This document shows, piece by piece, positions 8,291-15,602 of a stretch of DNA of 64,000 bases (positions are counted from its first letter, which is position 1; every line of letters starts with the position of its first letter). Made by a program: the position numbers and the translations under genes. The DNA comes from Bacteroidota bacterium (GTDB taxonomy: Bacteria; Bacteroidota; Bacteroidia; Chitinophagales; JADIYW01): NCBI GenBank assembly GCA_016705125.1, contig JADIYW010000013.1:1-64000 (forward strand). The letters are read 5' to 3'. The notes under the pieces were generated by a model. The model did no database searches, was not told the origin of the DNA, and was given only the letters and a program-made list of their open reading frames with translations.

Positions 8291-9061
8291 CTAAAATTTC
8301 AAGTGTTTAACCGATACACCATTGTTTTTTATCTCTAATAGTGCTTCAATTCCTATGTCAACATGTCTATCTACATAATTTTGAGTTACAACTATATCAC
8401 TTGCTTCCGTTTTAACTCCAGAAACAATCATTGGTTGGTCAGTTACCAATAATAAAGCGCCTACAGGTATTTCATTGGCAAAGCCCACACTAAAAATAGT
8501 AGCCGTTTCCATATCAATAGCCATTGCTCTACATTTTCTCAAATATTCCTTAAAATCATCATCATGCTCCCAAACTCTCCTATTTGTAGTAAATACGGTG
8601 CCAGTCCAATAATCACAGTCCTTGTGTCTAATAACGTGCGATACAGCTCTTTGCAAACTAAACGCTGGCAAAGCAGGCACTTCGGGCAATAGATAATCGT
8701 TGGATGTACCCTCGCCTCTTATGGCAGCCAATGGAAGAATTAAGTCGCCAAGTTGATTTTTTTTCTTTAATCCACCGCATTTACCCAAAAATAATACTGC
8801 TTTGGGTTGTATAGCAGTAAGCAAATCCATAATAGTTGCGGCATTGGCACTTCCCATCCCAAAGTTTATGATTGTAATTCCATCTGCTGTTGCGTGTGGC
8901 ATCACTTTATCAGCACCTTCAACTGGCACATTATATTTTTCTGCAAATAATTTTACATAAGTATTAAAATTAGTTAGCAGTATATATTGACCGAAATCTT
9001 CTAATTTTTTTCCCGTATATCTGGGCAGCCAATTTTGTACAATATCCTCTTTAGACTTCAT
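8291..9061 (-). CDS. amn: AMP nucleosidase
   Basis: Nucleoside-phosphorylase-fold enzyme (256 residues from the chosen start) that, by family, splits AMP into adenine and ribose 5-phosphate. Seen are the GMGSANAATIMDLL glycine loop, the FLGKCGGL stretch and AIDMETATIF, whose Met-Glu binds the ribose. This is the short Bacteroidota form without the long N-terminal regulatory domain of the E. coli enzyme. I chose the ATG at 9061 (MKSKEDIV) because a -7 element TATATTTG lies at 9082-9089, inside the longer frame that begins at 9094. MTA/SAH nucleosidase is a less likely alternative. Confidence 0.85.
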   Translation of the reverse strand: MKSKEDIVQNWLPRYTGKKLEDFGQYILLTNFNTYVKLFAEKYNVPVEGADKVMPHATADGITIINFGMGSANAATIMDLLTAIQPKAVLFLGKCGGLKKKNQLGDLILPLAAIRGEGTSNDYLLPEVPALPAFSLQRAVSHVIRHKDCDYWTGTVFTTNRRVWEHDDDFKEYLRKCRAMAIDMETATIFSVGFANEIPVGALLLVTDQPMIVSGVKTEASDIVVTQNYVDRHVDIGIEALLEIKNNGVSVKHLKF

Positions 9062-9081
9062 GATTTTGTTCGTTTGTGGTG

Positions 9082-9089
9082 CAAATATA
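9082..9089 (-). promoter_or_regulatory. -7 promoter element of AMP nucleosidase
   Basis: TATATTTG on the minus strand, 20 bases before the ATG at 9061. Its position inside the longer possible frame argues for the shorter protein. Confidence 0.55.
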
Positions 9090-9165
9090 ATCAAAGGGAA
9101 GCACTACTTAATTTTTTATTTCCAAAAAAGGTGGATAACTGATTTCAATAATTAAATGAAAGTTG

Positions 9166-9173
9166 TATTTTCG
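9166..9173 (+). promoter_or_regulatory. -7-like element of the class I aldolase gene
   Basis: TATTTTCG, one mismatch from TAnnTTTG, 18 bases before the ATG at 9192. It lies within the longer frame that would start at 9156. Confidence 0.4.
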
Positions 9174-9191
9174 CATCAAAATTTTTTTAGG

Positions 9192-10253
9192 ATGTCAATA
9201 GAAAATATAGTTTCTCTTTTGGGCGAAAATGAAGCCAAATACCTTTTAGACCATAAATGCAATACCATTTCAAAGGAAATGCTGCATTTGCCAGGTGCTG
9301 ATTTTGTTGATAGAATTTGGATAAATAGCAATCGAAATGCCCAAGTCCTTAGAAGTATTCAGGCACTTTATGATAATGGAAGATTAGCTGGCACCGGATA
9401 TTTGTCTATTTTGCCCGTGGATCAGGGAATTGAACACTCAGCTGGAGCTAGTTTTGCGCCTAACCCAATCTATTTTGACTCTGAAAATATTATAAAACTT
9501 GCAATTGAAGGTGGTTGTAATGCAGTAGCTTCCACTTTTGGCGTTTTGGCTTCGGTAAGTAGAAAATATGCACATAAAATTCCTTTTATCGTAAAAATTA
9601 ATCATAATGAGTTTTTATCTTATCCCAATTCATTTGAACAAATCATGTTTGGGTCGATAAAAAATGCTTGGGAAATGGGTGCAGTAGCGGTAGGTGCTAC
9701 CATTTATTTTGGTTCGGCAGATTCTCGCAGACAAATAGTAGAGGTGGCAAAGGCATTTGATTATGCACATGAATTAGGGATGGCCACTATTTTGTGGTGT
9801 TATACCCGAAATGATGCTTTTAAGAAAGATGGAGTAGATTATCATACAGCTGCAGATTTAACAGGACAAGCCAATCATTTGGGCGTGACTATACAAGCTG
9901 ATATCATTAAACAAAAGTTACCTACCAATAATGGAGGTTTTAATGCTATAAAATTTGGAAAGACTCACCCTAAAGTTTATTCAGAATTGTGTACTGATCA
10001 TCCTATTGATTTAACGCGTTATCAATTAGCGAATTGCTATATGGGAAGAGCGGGTTTGATTAATTCAGGTGGCGAATCCAAAGGTGCTACTGATATGGCT
10101 GAGGCAATTACCACTGCTATTATCAACAAAAGAGCAGGCGGTCAAGGGCTTATTTCAGGGAGAAAGGCATTTCAAAAGCCTGTAAATGAAGGCGTTGCAT
10201 TGCTTAATGCCATACAAGATGTGTATTTAAATAAAGGAATTGATATTGCATAA
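9192..10253 (+). CDS. fbaB: Class I fructose-bisphosphate aldolase
   Basis: DhnA/FbaB-type Schiff-base aldolase of 353 residues that interconverts fructose 1,6-bisphosphate with the two triose phosphates. Visible signatures are SILPVDQGIEHSAG, NPIYFDSENI and PFIVKINHNEF (candidate catalytic lysine region), then ATILWCYTRND and the phosphate-binding end INSGGESKG. The family start is MSIENI, so I use the ATG at 9192 rather than 9156; the upstream promoter-like element agrees. The gene stands alone, divergent from AMP nucleosidase. A weak AAACC/GGTTT hairpin follows the stop but has no T-tract. Confidence 0.92.
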   Translation: MSIENIVSLLGENEAKYLLDHKCNTISKEMLHLPGADFVDRIWINSNRNAQVLRSIQALYDNGRLAGTGYLSILPVDQGIEHSAGASFAPNPIYFDSENIIKLAIEGGCNAVASTFGVLASVSRKYAHKIPFIVKINHNEFLSYPNSFEQIMFGSIKNAWEMGAVAVGATIYFGSADSRRQIVEVAKAFDYAHELGMATILWCYTRNDAFKKDGVDYHTAADLTGQANHLGVTIQADIIKQKLPTNNGGFNAIKFGKTHPKVYSELCTDHPIDLTRYQLANCYMGRAGLINSGGESKGATDMAEAITTAIINKRAGGQGLISGRKAFQKPVNEGVALLNAIQDVYLNKGIDIA

Positions 10254-10321
10254 ACCCTTTTTAAAGGTTTAAAGGTCGGTATTGATTTTATTTTAGAAAT
10301 TTATCCTATTCTAAAATTAAC

Positions 10322-10329
10322 TAACTTTG
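10322..10329 (+). promoter_or_regulatory. -7 element directly before accD
   Basis: TAACTTTG, a full match to TAnnTTTG, ends 4 nt (TAAT) before the ATG. A start of transcription at the usual distance would fall on the start codon. Confidence 0.5.
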
Positions 10330-10333
10330 TAAT

Positions 10334-11176
10334 ATGAATTGGTGGAATAGGAATAAAGGTATTAATACTGAAACAAAAAATAAACTAGAAGCACCGGAGG
10401 GTGTTTGGCATAAATGTATTTCTTGTAAAAAGACTTTTTCCCAAAAGCAATATAAAGAATTTTGTTATACCTGCCCAGGTTGTGGTTTTCACGATAGAAT
10501 TGGCTCCACTGCTTATTTTGAATTATTGTTTGATGATAATATTTACTCAAAATTATTTACTGAAATCGTTCCAAAGGATAAATTAGCCTTTGTAGATTTA
10601 AAATCTTATTCTGATAGATTAGAAGAAGTTTCAAAAAGTACGAATTTGGATGAAGCCATACAATGTGCTGTAGGTGAAATGAATAAAAAAAAGGTTTTGG
10701 TGGCTTGCATGGATTTTTCGTTTATAGGAGGTTCTATGGGGTCGGTTGTGGGCGAAAGAATATCAAAATCAATAGATTATTGTATTGAAAATAGCATTCC
10801 GTTTATTACAATTAGCAAATCGGGTGGAGCTAGGATGATGGAATCGGCTTTTTCATTGATGCAAATGGCAAAAACTGCAGCTAAACTAACCCAATTAAGT
10901 GCAGCAAAATTGCCATTTATCTCGATACTTACAGACCCAACTACTGGAGGTGTTTCGGCCTCATTTGCCATGCTTGGAGATTTAAATATAGCAGAACCAA
11001 ATGCGCTTATCGGTTTTGCAGGTCCAAGAGTAATTGAAGAAACGATAAAACAAAAATTGCCAATTGGTTGCCAGCAGTCTGAGTCGGTGTTAGAAAATGG
11101 CTTTTTGGACTATATAATTCACCGCAAGGAAATGAAACAAAAGCTTAGTTTAACTTTAGAAATGTTGGGTTTCTGA
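10334..11176 (+). CDS. accD: Acetyl-CoA carboxylase carboxyltransferase, beta subunit
   Basis: Carboxyltransferase beta subunit (280 residues) that, with AccA, moves CO2 from carboxybiotin to acetyl-CoA in the first step of fatty acid synthesis. The N-terminal four-cysteine zinc ribbon is present (Cys28, Cys31, Cys47, Cys50). The crotonase-like core follows, with GGSMGSVVGERI, the SKSGGARMMES oxyanion region and DPTTGGVSASFAMLGD. Length is normal. The accA, accB and accC genes are not in the window. It appears to be transcribed alone from a promoter abutting its start. Confidence 0.96.
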   Translation: MNWWNRNKGINTETKNKLEAPEGVWHKCISCKKTFSQKQYKEFCYTCPGCGFHDRIGSTAYFELLFDDNIYSKLFTEIVPKDKLAFVDLKSYSDRLEEVSKSTNLDEAIQCAVGEMNKKKVLVACMDFSFIGGSMGSVVGERISKSIDYCIENSIPFITISKSGGARMMESAFSLMQMAKTAAKLTQLSAAKLPFISILTDPTTGGVSASFAMLGDLNIAEPNALIGFAGPRVIEETIKQKLPIGCQQSESVLENGFLDYIIHRKEMKQKLSLTLEMLGF

Positions 11177-11249
11177 TTATTTTAATTACTTATCCACAAT
11201 GAATTAAAAAATTAATGATTATTCAATACAAAATTGAATTAAAAAACAT

Positions 11250-11257
11250 TATCTTTG
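11250..11257 (+). promoter_or_regulatory. -7 promoter element of rpsO
   Basis: TATCTTTG, full match to TAnnTTTG, giving a leader of roughly 30 nt before the rpsO ATG. The leader is A-rich without a Shine-Dalgarno sequence. Confidence 0.6.
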
Positions 11258-11292
11258 CGCAAAATTAGATTTAAAAGACGAAATTAAAACAG

Positions 11293-11559
11293 ATGTTGAC
11301 GACAGAACAAATTCAAGCTACATTTAAAGAATACGGTGGTAGCGAAAAAAACACTGGTTCCATTGAAGGGCAAATTGCATTACTTTCATTGAAAATTAAC
11401 CACATTTCTGGTCATTTAAAAGACCAAAGAAAAGACTTCTCTTCTACTCGCTCACTAATCAAATTAGTAGGACAAAGAAAAAAGTTATTGAAATATTTAA
11501 TGCATAGAGACATTGCTAAATATAGAAGTCTTATTGAAAAGCTAAAATTAAGAAAATAA
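11293..11559 (+). CDS. rpsO: 30S ribosomal protein S15
   Basis: Primary 16S rRNA-binding protein of the small subunit platform, 88 residues, the usual length. The helical core carries the family signature GSIEGQIALLSLKINHISGHLK and the basic HRDIAKYRSLIEKLKLRK end. It is followed by an intrinsic terminator and then pnp, the same rpsO-pnp order known from many bacteria, where PNPase and S15 expression are linked. Here the terminator between them suggests partial read-through or a separate pnp promoter. Confidence 0.98.
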   Translation: MLTTEQIQATFKEYGGSEKNTGSIEGQIALLSLKINHISGHLKDQRKDFSSTRSLIKLVGQRKKLLKYLMHRDIAKYRSLIEKLKLRK

Positions 11560-11581
11560 TTTTGGTTATATTATAAATTTG

Positions 11582-11612
11582 AAAGCGGATCCATTAGGTT
11601 CCGCTTTTGTTT
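11582..11612 (+). terminator. Intrinsic terminator after rpsO
   Basis: Eight-base-pair stem AAAGCGGA/TCCGCTTT with a 10-nt loop, followed by TGTTTATT. It lies between rpsO and pnp and would lower pnp transcription from the rpsO promoter. Confidence 0.7.
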
Positions 11613-11641
11613 ATTATTAAAATGAGTAAAAAAAACAAAAA

Positions 11642-13765
11642 ATGGAGTTAAAAGCATTTTCAAAATCCTTTTCAATCGGAGAAGGTAAAGATATAAAAAT
11701 TGAGACCGGTAAAATGGCTCGTCAAGCAGATGGAAGCGTATTATTATCAATGGGTAATACTGTTCTATTGGCCACAGTAGTTTCGTCTAAAGAAGCTAAA
11801 GAAGGCGTTGATTTTTTTCCATTGACAGTTGAATATCAAGAAAAATTTGCATCAGCAGGAAGAATACCAGGTAGCTTTCAACGAAGAGAAGGAAGACCAT
11901 CAGACTATGAAATATTGGTTTGTAGATTGGTAGATAGAGCCATCAGACCATTGTTTAATAAAGATTATAAATGCGATACACAGGTATTGGTTTATTTGGT
12001 TTCATATGATGAGCAAATTTTACCAGATGCACTTGCAGGATTGGCTGCTTCTGCGGCTATTACCGTTTCTGATATTCCTTTTGATGGCCCTATTTCTGAG
12101 GTTAGAGTGGCTTTGATTGATGGCAATTATGTGGTTAATCCAAGGAAAGACGAGTTGGCAAAAGCTACATTAGAGATAATTGTTGCTGCTTCAATGGATG
12201 AAATCTTAATGGTGGAAGGGGAAGCACTTGAATGCTCTGAAAAAGAATTGGTGGATGCCATTAATGTAGGACATGAGGCTATTAAAATTCAATGTCAAGC
12301 ACAGTTGGATTTGAGAGAAATGTGTGGTAAGCCAAAAAGAGTACAATTAGAAATAGAAGAAAATACCGAATTAAAGGATAAAATTAAAGCGGCATGTGCT
12401 GATCAAATTTTGGCTGTTTCTGCTGCGGCACTTGGAAAAGGCGAGCGAAAAGATGGTTTTAAGGCAGTTGTCGATAATTACATGGCTTCTCTTACAGAGG
12501 AAGAGTTAGCTGTTTTTGATAAAAAAGAATTTTATACTTATTACAGCAAATTAGAAAAAGATGTGGTGAGAAATATGATGATTGACCAAAGTACAAGGTT
12601 AGATGGACGTAAATTTGATGAAATCAGACCTATTTGGATTGAAACCAATATTTTACCATCTCCTCATGGTTCTTCTTTGTTCACAAGAGGTGAAACACAA
12701 TCCCTAACTACAGTTACATTGGGATCAAAAGATGATGAGCAGTTGATAGATACAGCTGAAAAAGTTTCTTTCAGGAAATTTATGTTGCACTATAATTTTC
12801 CTGGTTTCTCTACTGGGGAAGCAAAACCAAATAGAGGCGTAAGTAGAAGAGAAATTGGACATGGGAATTTGGCTTGGAGGTCGTTAAAGCAAGTATTGCC
12901 AAGCGATGCCGAAAATCCATATACTGTAAGAGTTGTTTCTGATATTTTAGAATCAAATGGTTCTTCATCCATGGCTACAGTTTGTGCTGGTTCTTTGGCT
13001 TTAATGGATGCTGGTGTTAAAATTAAAAAACATGTTTCTGGTATTGCAATGGGATTGATAATGCGAGAAGATGGCAAATATGCAATTCTTTCTGATATTT
13101 TGGGTGATGAGGATCATTTGGGTGATATGGACTTTAAAGTAACAGGAACACGTGATGGAATTTGTGCAGTACAAATGGATTTGAAGGTTCAAGGATTATC
13201 GTCTGAGTTAATGATGGAAGCACTTAATCAAGCTAAAAAAGGAAGATTACATATTTTAGATAAAATGGAAGCTGTAATTGATGCTCCACGTGCAGAGTTA
13301 AAACCACATGTACCGAGAGTAATTAGTATGGATATTCCAAAAGACTTTATTGGTGCTGTAATCGGACCTGGAGGTTCGGTAATTAGAGATATTCAAGAAA
13401 AAACGAATACTCAAATTAATTTAGAAGAAATAAAGGAATTGGGTATTGGACGAATTGTAATTATGTCGGCTAATAAGGAAAATTTAAATGCAGCTTTAGA
13501 AAGAATTAAAGGTATTGTTTCCATTCCAGAAGTTGGTGATGAGTATGAAGCAGTAGTAAAATCAATTATGCCTTATGGTGCATTTGTAGAGTTTTTGCCA
13601 GGCAAACAAGGACTTTTACATATTTCTGAAATCTCGCATAAGCGGATAGAAAACATGGATGGTATTCTTAAAGAGGGAGACACCATAAAAGTTAAATTAT
13701 TAGAGGTAGATCCTAAAACTGGTAAATTTAAGTTAAGCCATAAGGTTTTACTTCCAAAAGAATAA
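11642..13765 (+). CDS. pnp: Polyribonucleotide nucleotidyltransferase (PNPase)
   Basis: Phosphorolytic 3'-5' exoribonuclease of the RNA degradosome, 707 residues. It has two RNase PH-like halves (about 1-230 and 310-545) with GRIPGSFQRREGRPSD in the first and FTRGETQSL plus LGDEDHLGDMDFKV in the second. A KH domain with VIGPGGSVI follows at about 570, and an S1 RNA-binding domain (about 635-703: GAFVEFLPGKQGLLHISEIS) ends the protein. Length and domain order are standard. It follows rpsO and is closed by a strong terminator. Confidence 0.98.
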   Translation: MELKAFSKSFSIGEGKDIKIETGKMARQADGSVLLSMGNTVLLATVVSSKEAKEGVDFFPLTVEYQEKFASAGRIPGSFQRREGRPSDYEILVCRLVDRAIRPLFNKDYKCDTQVLVYLVSYDEQILPDALAGLAASAAITVSDIPFDGPISEVRVALIDGNYVVNPRKDELAKATLEIIVAASMDEILMVEGEALECSEKELVDAINVGHEAIKIQCQAQLDLREMCGKPKRVQLEIEENTELKDKIKAACADQILAVSAAALGKGERKDGFKAVVDNYMASLTEEELAVFDKKEFYTYYSKLEKDVVRNMMIDQSTRLDGRKFDEIRPIWIETNILPSPHGSSLFTRGETQSLTTVTLGSKDDEQLIDTAEKVSFRKFMLHYNFPGFSTGEAKPNRGVSRREIGHGNLAWRSLKQVLPSDAENPYTVRVVSDILESNGSSSMATVCAGSLALMDAGVKIKKHVSGIAMGLIMREDGKYAILSDILGDEDHLGDMDFKVTGTRDGICAVQMDLKVQGLSSELMMEALNQAKKGRLHILDKMEAVIDAPRAELKPHVPRVISMDIPKDFIGAVIGPGGSVIRDIQEKTNTQINLEEIKELGIGRIVIMSANKENLNAALERIKGIVSIPEVGDEYEAVVKSIMPYGAFVEFLPGKQGLLHISEISHKRIENMDGILKEGDTIKVKLLEVDPKTGKFKLSHKVLLPKE

Positions 13766-13783
13766 AAACAGATCGTTTTTTAA

Positions 13784-13819
13784 AAAAAAGAGCAATTAGA
13801 TATTAGTTGCTCTTTTTTT
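13784..13819 (+). terminator. Intrinsic terminator after pnp
   Basis: Stem formed by AAAAAAGAGCAA and TTGCTCTTTTTT with an 11-12 nt loop and a run of T. It is positioned 20 bases after the pnp stop. Confidence 0.8.
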
Positions 13820-13968
13820 ATTTGCAAATTTATTAAAGTTGATATACATTGAGGTTTAAAATTTTATTTTTTTAATGATTTAAGCCATTTGAAAGGTTTT
13901 TAGTATATTTCTTATCCACAATTGAAACATTTGGACACTTTTTTACGTATTTGGTAGAAAAGGAAACC

Positions 13969-14835
13969 ATGAAGCAGCTAAAGATTTCGAATAAGATAAC
14001 ACCAAGAGAGAGTTATTCAATTGATAAGTATTTGATTGAAATTGGTAGAATCCCATTATTAAAGGATCAAGAGGAGGTAGTTTTAGCCCGAAAAATAAAG
14101 GAAGGCGACGAAGAAGCTTTGAAAACACTTATAGAATCCAATTTAAGATTTGTGGTTTCGGTAGCAAAACAATACCAAAATCAAGGGATGAATCTAAATG
14201 ACCTAATCAACGAAGGTAATATTGGATTGATGAAGGCAGCTGCCAAATTTGATGAAACTAAAGGTTTTAAATTTATATCTTATGCCGTTTGGTGGATTAG
14301 ACAATCCATTTTGCAAGCAATAATTGAGCAGCCTCGTATGATAAGGGTGCCAATGAATAAGGCTATCTATTATCAAAAAATAGTAAAGGCAATAAGCGAA
14401 TTTGAGCAAGTAAATTTTAGAGAACCTACAAACGAGGAGTTAGCAGAAATATTAGATTCAAAGACAGAAGAAATAAGTAGTCTTAGAGCTTCACTGAGTT
14501 TTCATGTATCAACTGATAAAACCATTGGTGATGATGATGAAACGACCAATTTGGATTTGATGGAAGATTTCTCGGTGGAAGCACCAGATACTTTTTTGAT
14601 AAATGAGTCGATGAAAACAGATATTCAAAATGCACTGCATTATTTATCCGAAAGAGAACAACAAATACTATGTATGTATTATGGTATAAATGAAGATAGA
14701 CAAAGTCATAATTTGGATGAAATTGCCCAAAAGATGGATTTGACCCGTGAGCGTGTAAGACAATTGAAAGACAAGGCATTAAGAAAAATTAAAAAAGGTA
14801 TTTCTAAGAAAAATTTAAATTCTTATTTGTCCTAA
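13969..14835 (+). CDS. rpoD: RNA polymerase primary sigma factor RpoD/SigA
   Basis: Primary sigma factor, 288 residues from the chosen start, the short form typical of Bacteroidota without region 1.1. Region 1.2 (SIDKYLIEIGRIPLL), region 2 (NLRFVVSVAKQYQNQG, DLINEGNIGLMKAAAKFD, FISYAVWWIRQSI), region 3 and the region 4 helix-turn-helix (LDEIAQKMDLTRERVRQLKDKALR) are all clear. The family begins MKQLKISN, so the ATG at 13969 is used rather than 13951. This is the factor expected to read the TAnnTTTG promoters found in the window. Confidence 0.97.
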   Translation: MKQLKISNKITPRESYSIDKYLIEIGRIPLLKDQEEVVLARKIKEGDEEALKTLIESNLRFVVSVAKQYQNQGMNLNDLINEGNIGLMKAAAKFDETKGFKFISYAVWWIRQSILQAIIEQPRMIRVPMNKAIYYQKIVKAISEFEQVNFREPTNEELAEILDSKTEEISSLRASLSFHVSTDKTIGDDDETTNLDLMEDFSVEAPDTFLINESMKTDIQNALHYLSEREQQILCMYYGINEDRQSHNLDEIAQKMDLTRERVRQLKDKALRKIKKGISKKNLNSYLS

Positions 14836-14903
14836 TGGGAGCTTTTTTTTAGCATTTATAATATATATTTATTTGTAAAGAAAGTTTTTTTAGTTAAAAA
14901 AAT

Positions 14904-14911
14904 TATCTTTA
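14904..14911 (+). promoter_or_regulatory. -7-like element directly before rpe
   Basis: TATCTTTA, one mismatch from TAnnTTTG, ending 4 nt (CTCC) before the rpe ATG. Confidence 0.45.
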
Positions 14912-14915
14912 CTCC

Positions 14916-15569
14916 ATGCAAACGATTATAGCACCTTCTATTTTATCGGCAGATTTTTCGCAATTGTCTAAAGGAATTGAGATGATTGATAAAAGTGTGG
15001 CAGAATTTGTTCATATTGATGTAATGGATGGCAGATTTGTGCCAAATATTACATTTGGTATGCCAGTTATTAAATCCATTAGACCGCTTACAAAAAAAAC
15101 TTTTGATGTGCATCTGATGATTGTGGAGCCTGAAAAGTATATTGTTGATTTTAAAGATGCTGGTGCTGATATTTTAACTGTTCATTATGAAGCGAGTGTG
15201 CATTTACATCGAACCATCCAAGTGATAAAAAACAATGGAATGCGGGCGGGTGTAGCAATTAATCCACATACTCCTGTGTCTGTACTGGAGGATATTTTGG
15301 AGGAAATTGATCTAGTTTGCCTGATGTCCGTAAATCCTGGTTTTGGTGGTCAGTCATTTATTGAAAGAACTTACCAAAAAATAGCATTATTGAAAGAAAT
15401 GTCTGTTACCAGAAATCCAAACTTGTTGATTGAAATTGATGGAGGAGTCGGTTTATTGAATGCTGGTAAATTAATCTCTTGTGGAGCAAATGTTTTGGTT
15501 GCAGGAAATGCAGTTTTTAATTCGAAGGATCCATTAGAAACAATTTTAACTTTAAAAAATGCGTTTTAA
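14916..15569 (+). CDS. rpe: Ribulose-phosphate 3-epimerase
   Basis: TIM-barrel epimerase of 217 residues that interconverts ribulose 5-phosphate and xylulose 5-phosphate in the pentose phosphate pathway. Family signatures are APSILSADFSQL at the N-terminus, HIDVMDGRFVPNITFG (metal-binding His and Asp), FDVHLMI, VNPGFGGQSF and EIDGGVG. Metal ligands are therefore all present. The N-terminus MQTIIAPSIL is the family's natural start, which fixes the ATG only 4 nt after a promoter-like element. Confidence 0.97.
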   Translation: MQTIIAPSILSADFSQLSKGIEMIDKSVAEFVHIDVMDGRFVPNITFGMPVIKSIRPLTKKTFDVHLMIVEPEKYIVDFKDAGADILTVHYEASVHLHRTIQVIKNNGMRAGVAINPHTPVSVLEDILEEIDLVCLMSVNPGFGGQSFIERTYQKIALLKEMSVTRNPNLLIEIDGGVGLLNAGKLISCGANVLVAGNAVFNSKDPLETILTLKNAF

Positions 15570-15591
15570 GTATAACAACCATTTTTCGTTA

Positions 15592-15599
15592 TAAATTTA
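15592..15599 (+). promoter_or_regulatory. -7-like element directly before the TonB receptor gene
   Basis: TAAATTTA, one mismatch from TAnnTTTG, ending 3 nt before the ATG. Confidence 0.35.
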
Positions 15600-15602
15600 G
15601 TT

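Noticed and set aside
9062..9094. Longer N-terminus of AMP nucleosidase
   Set aside because: It would contain the -7 promoter element and adds residues not typical of the family.
10254..10278. Terminator after the class I aldolase
   Set aside because: AAACC and GGTTT can pair but the sequence that follows is not T-rich.
10362..10586. Short frames on both strands over accD
   Set aside because: Shadows of the accD coding frame; no start context or family resemblance.
12790..13192. Minus-strand frames of 60-95 codons inside pnp
   Set aside because: Antisense to a strongly conserved gene and without promoter elements; chance openness.
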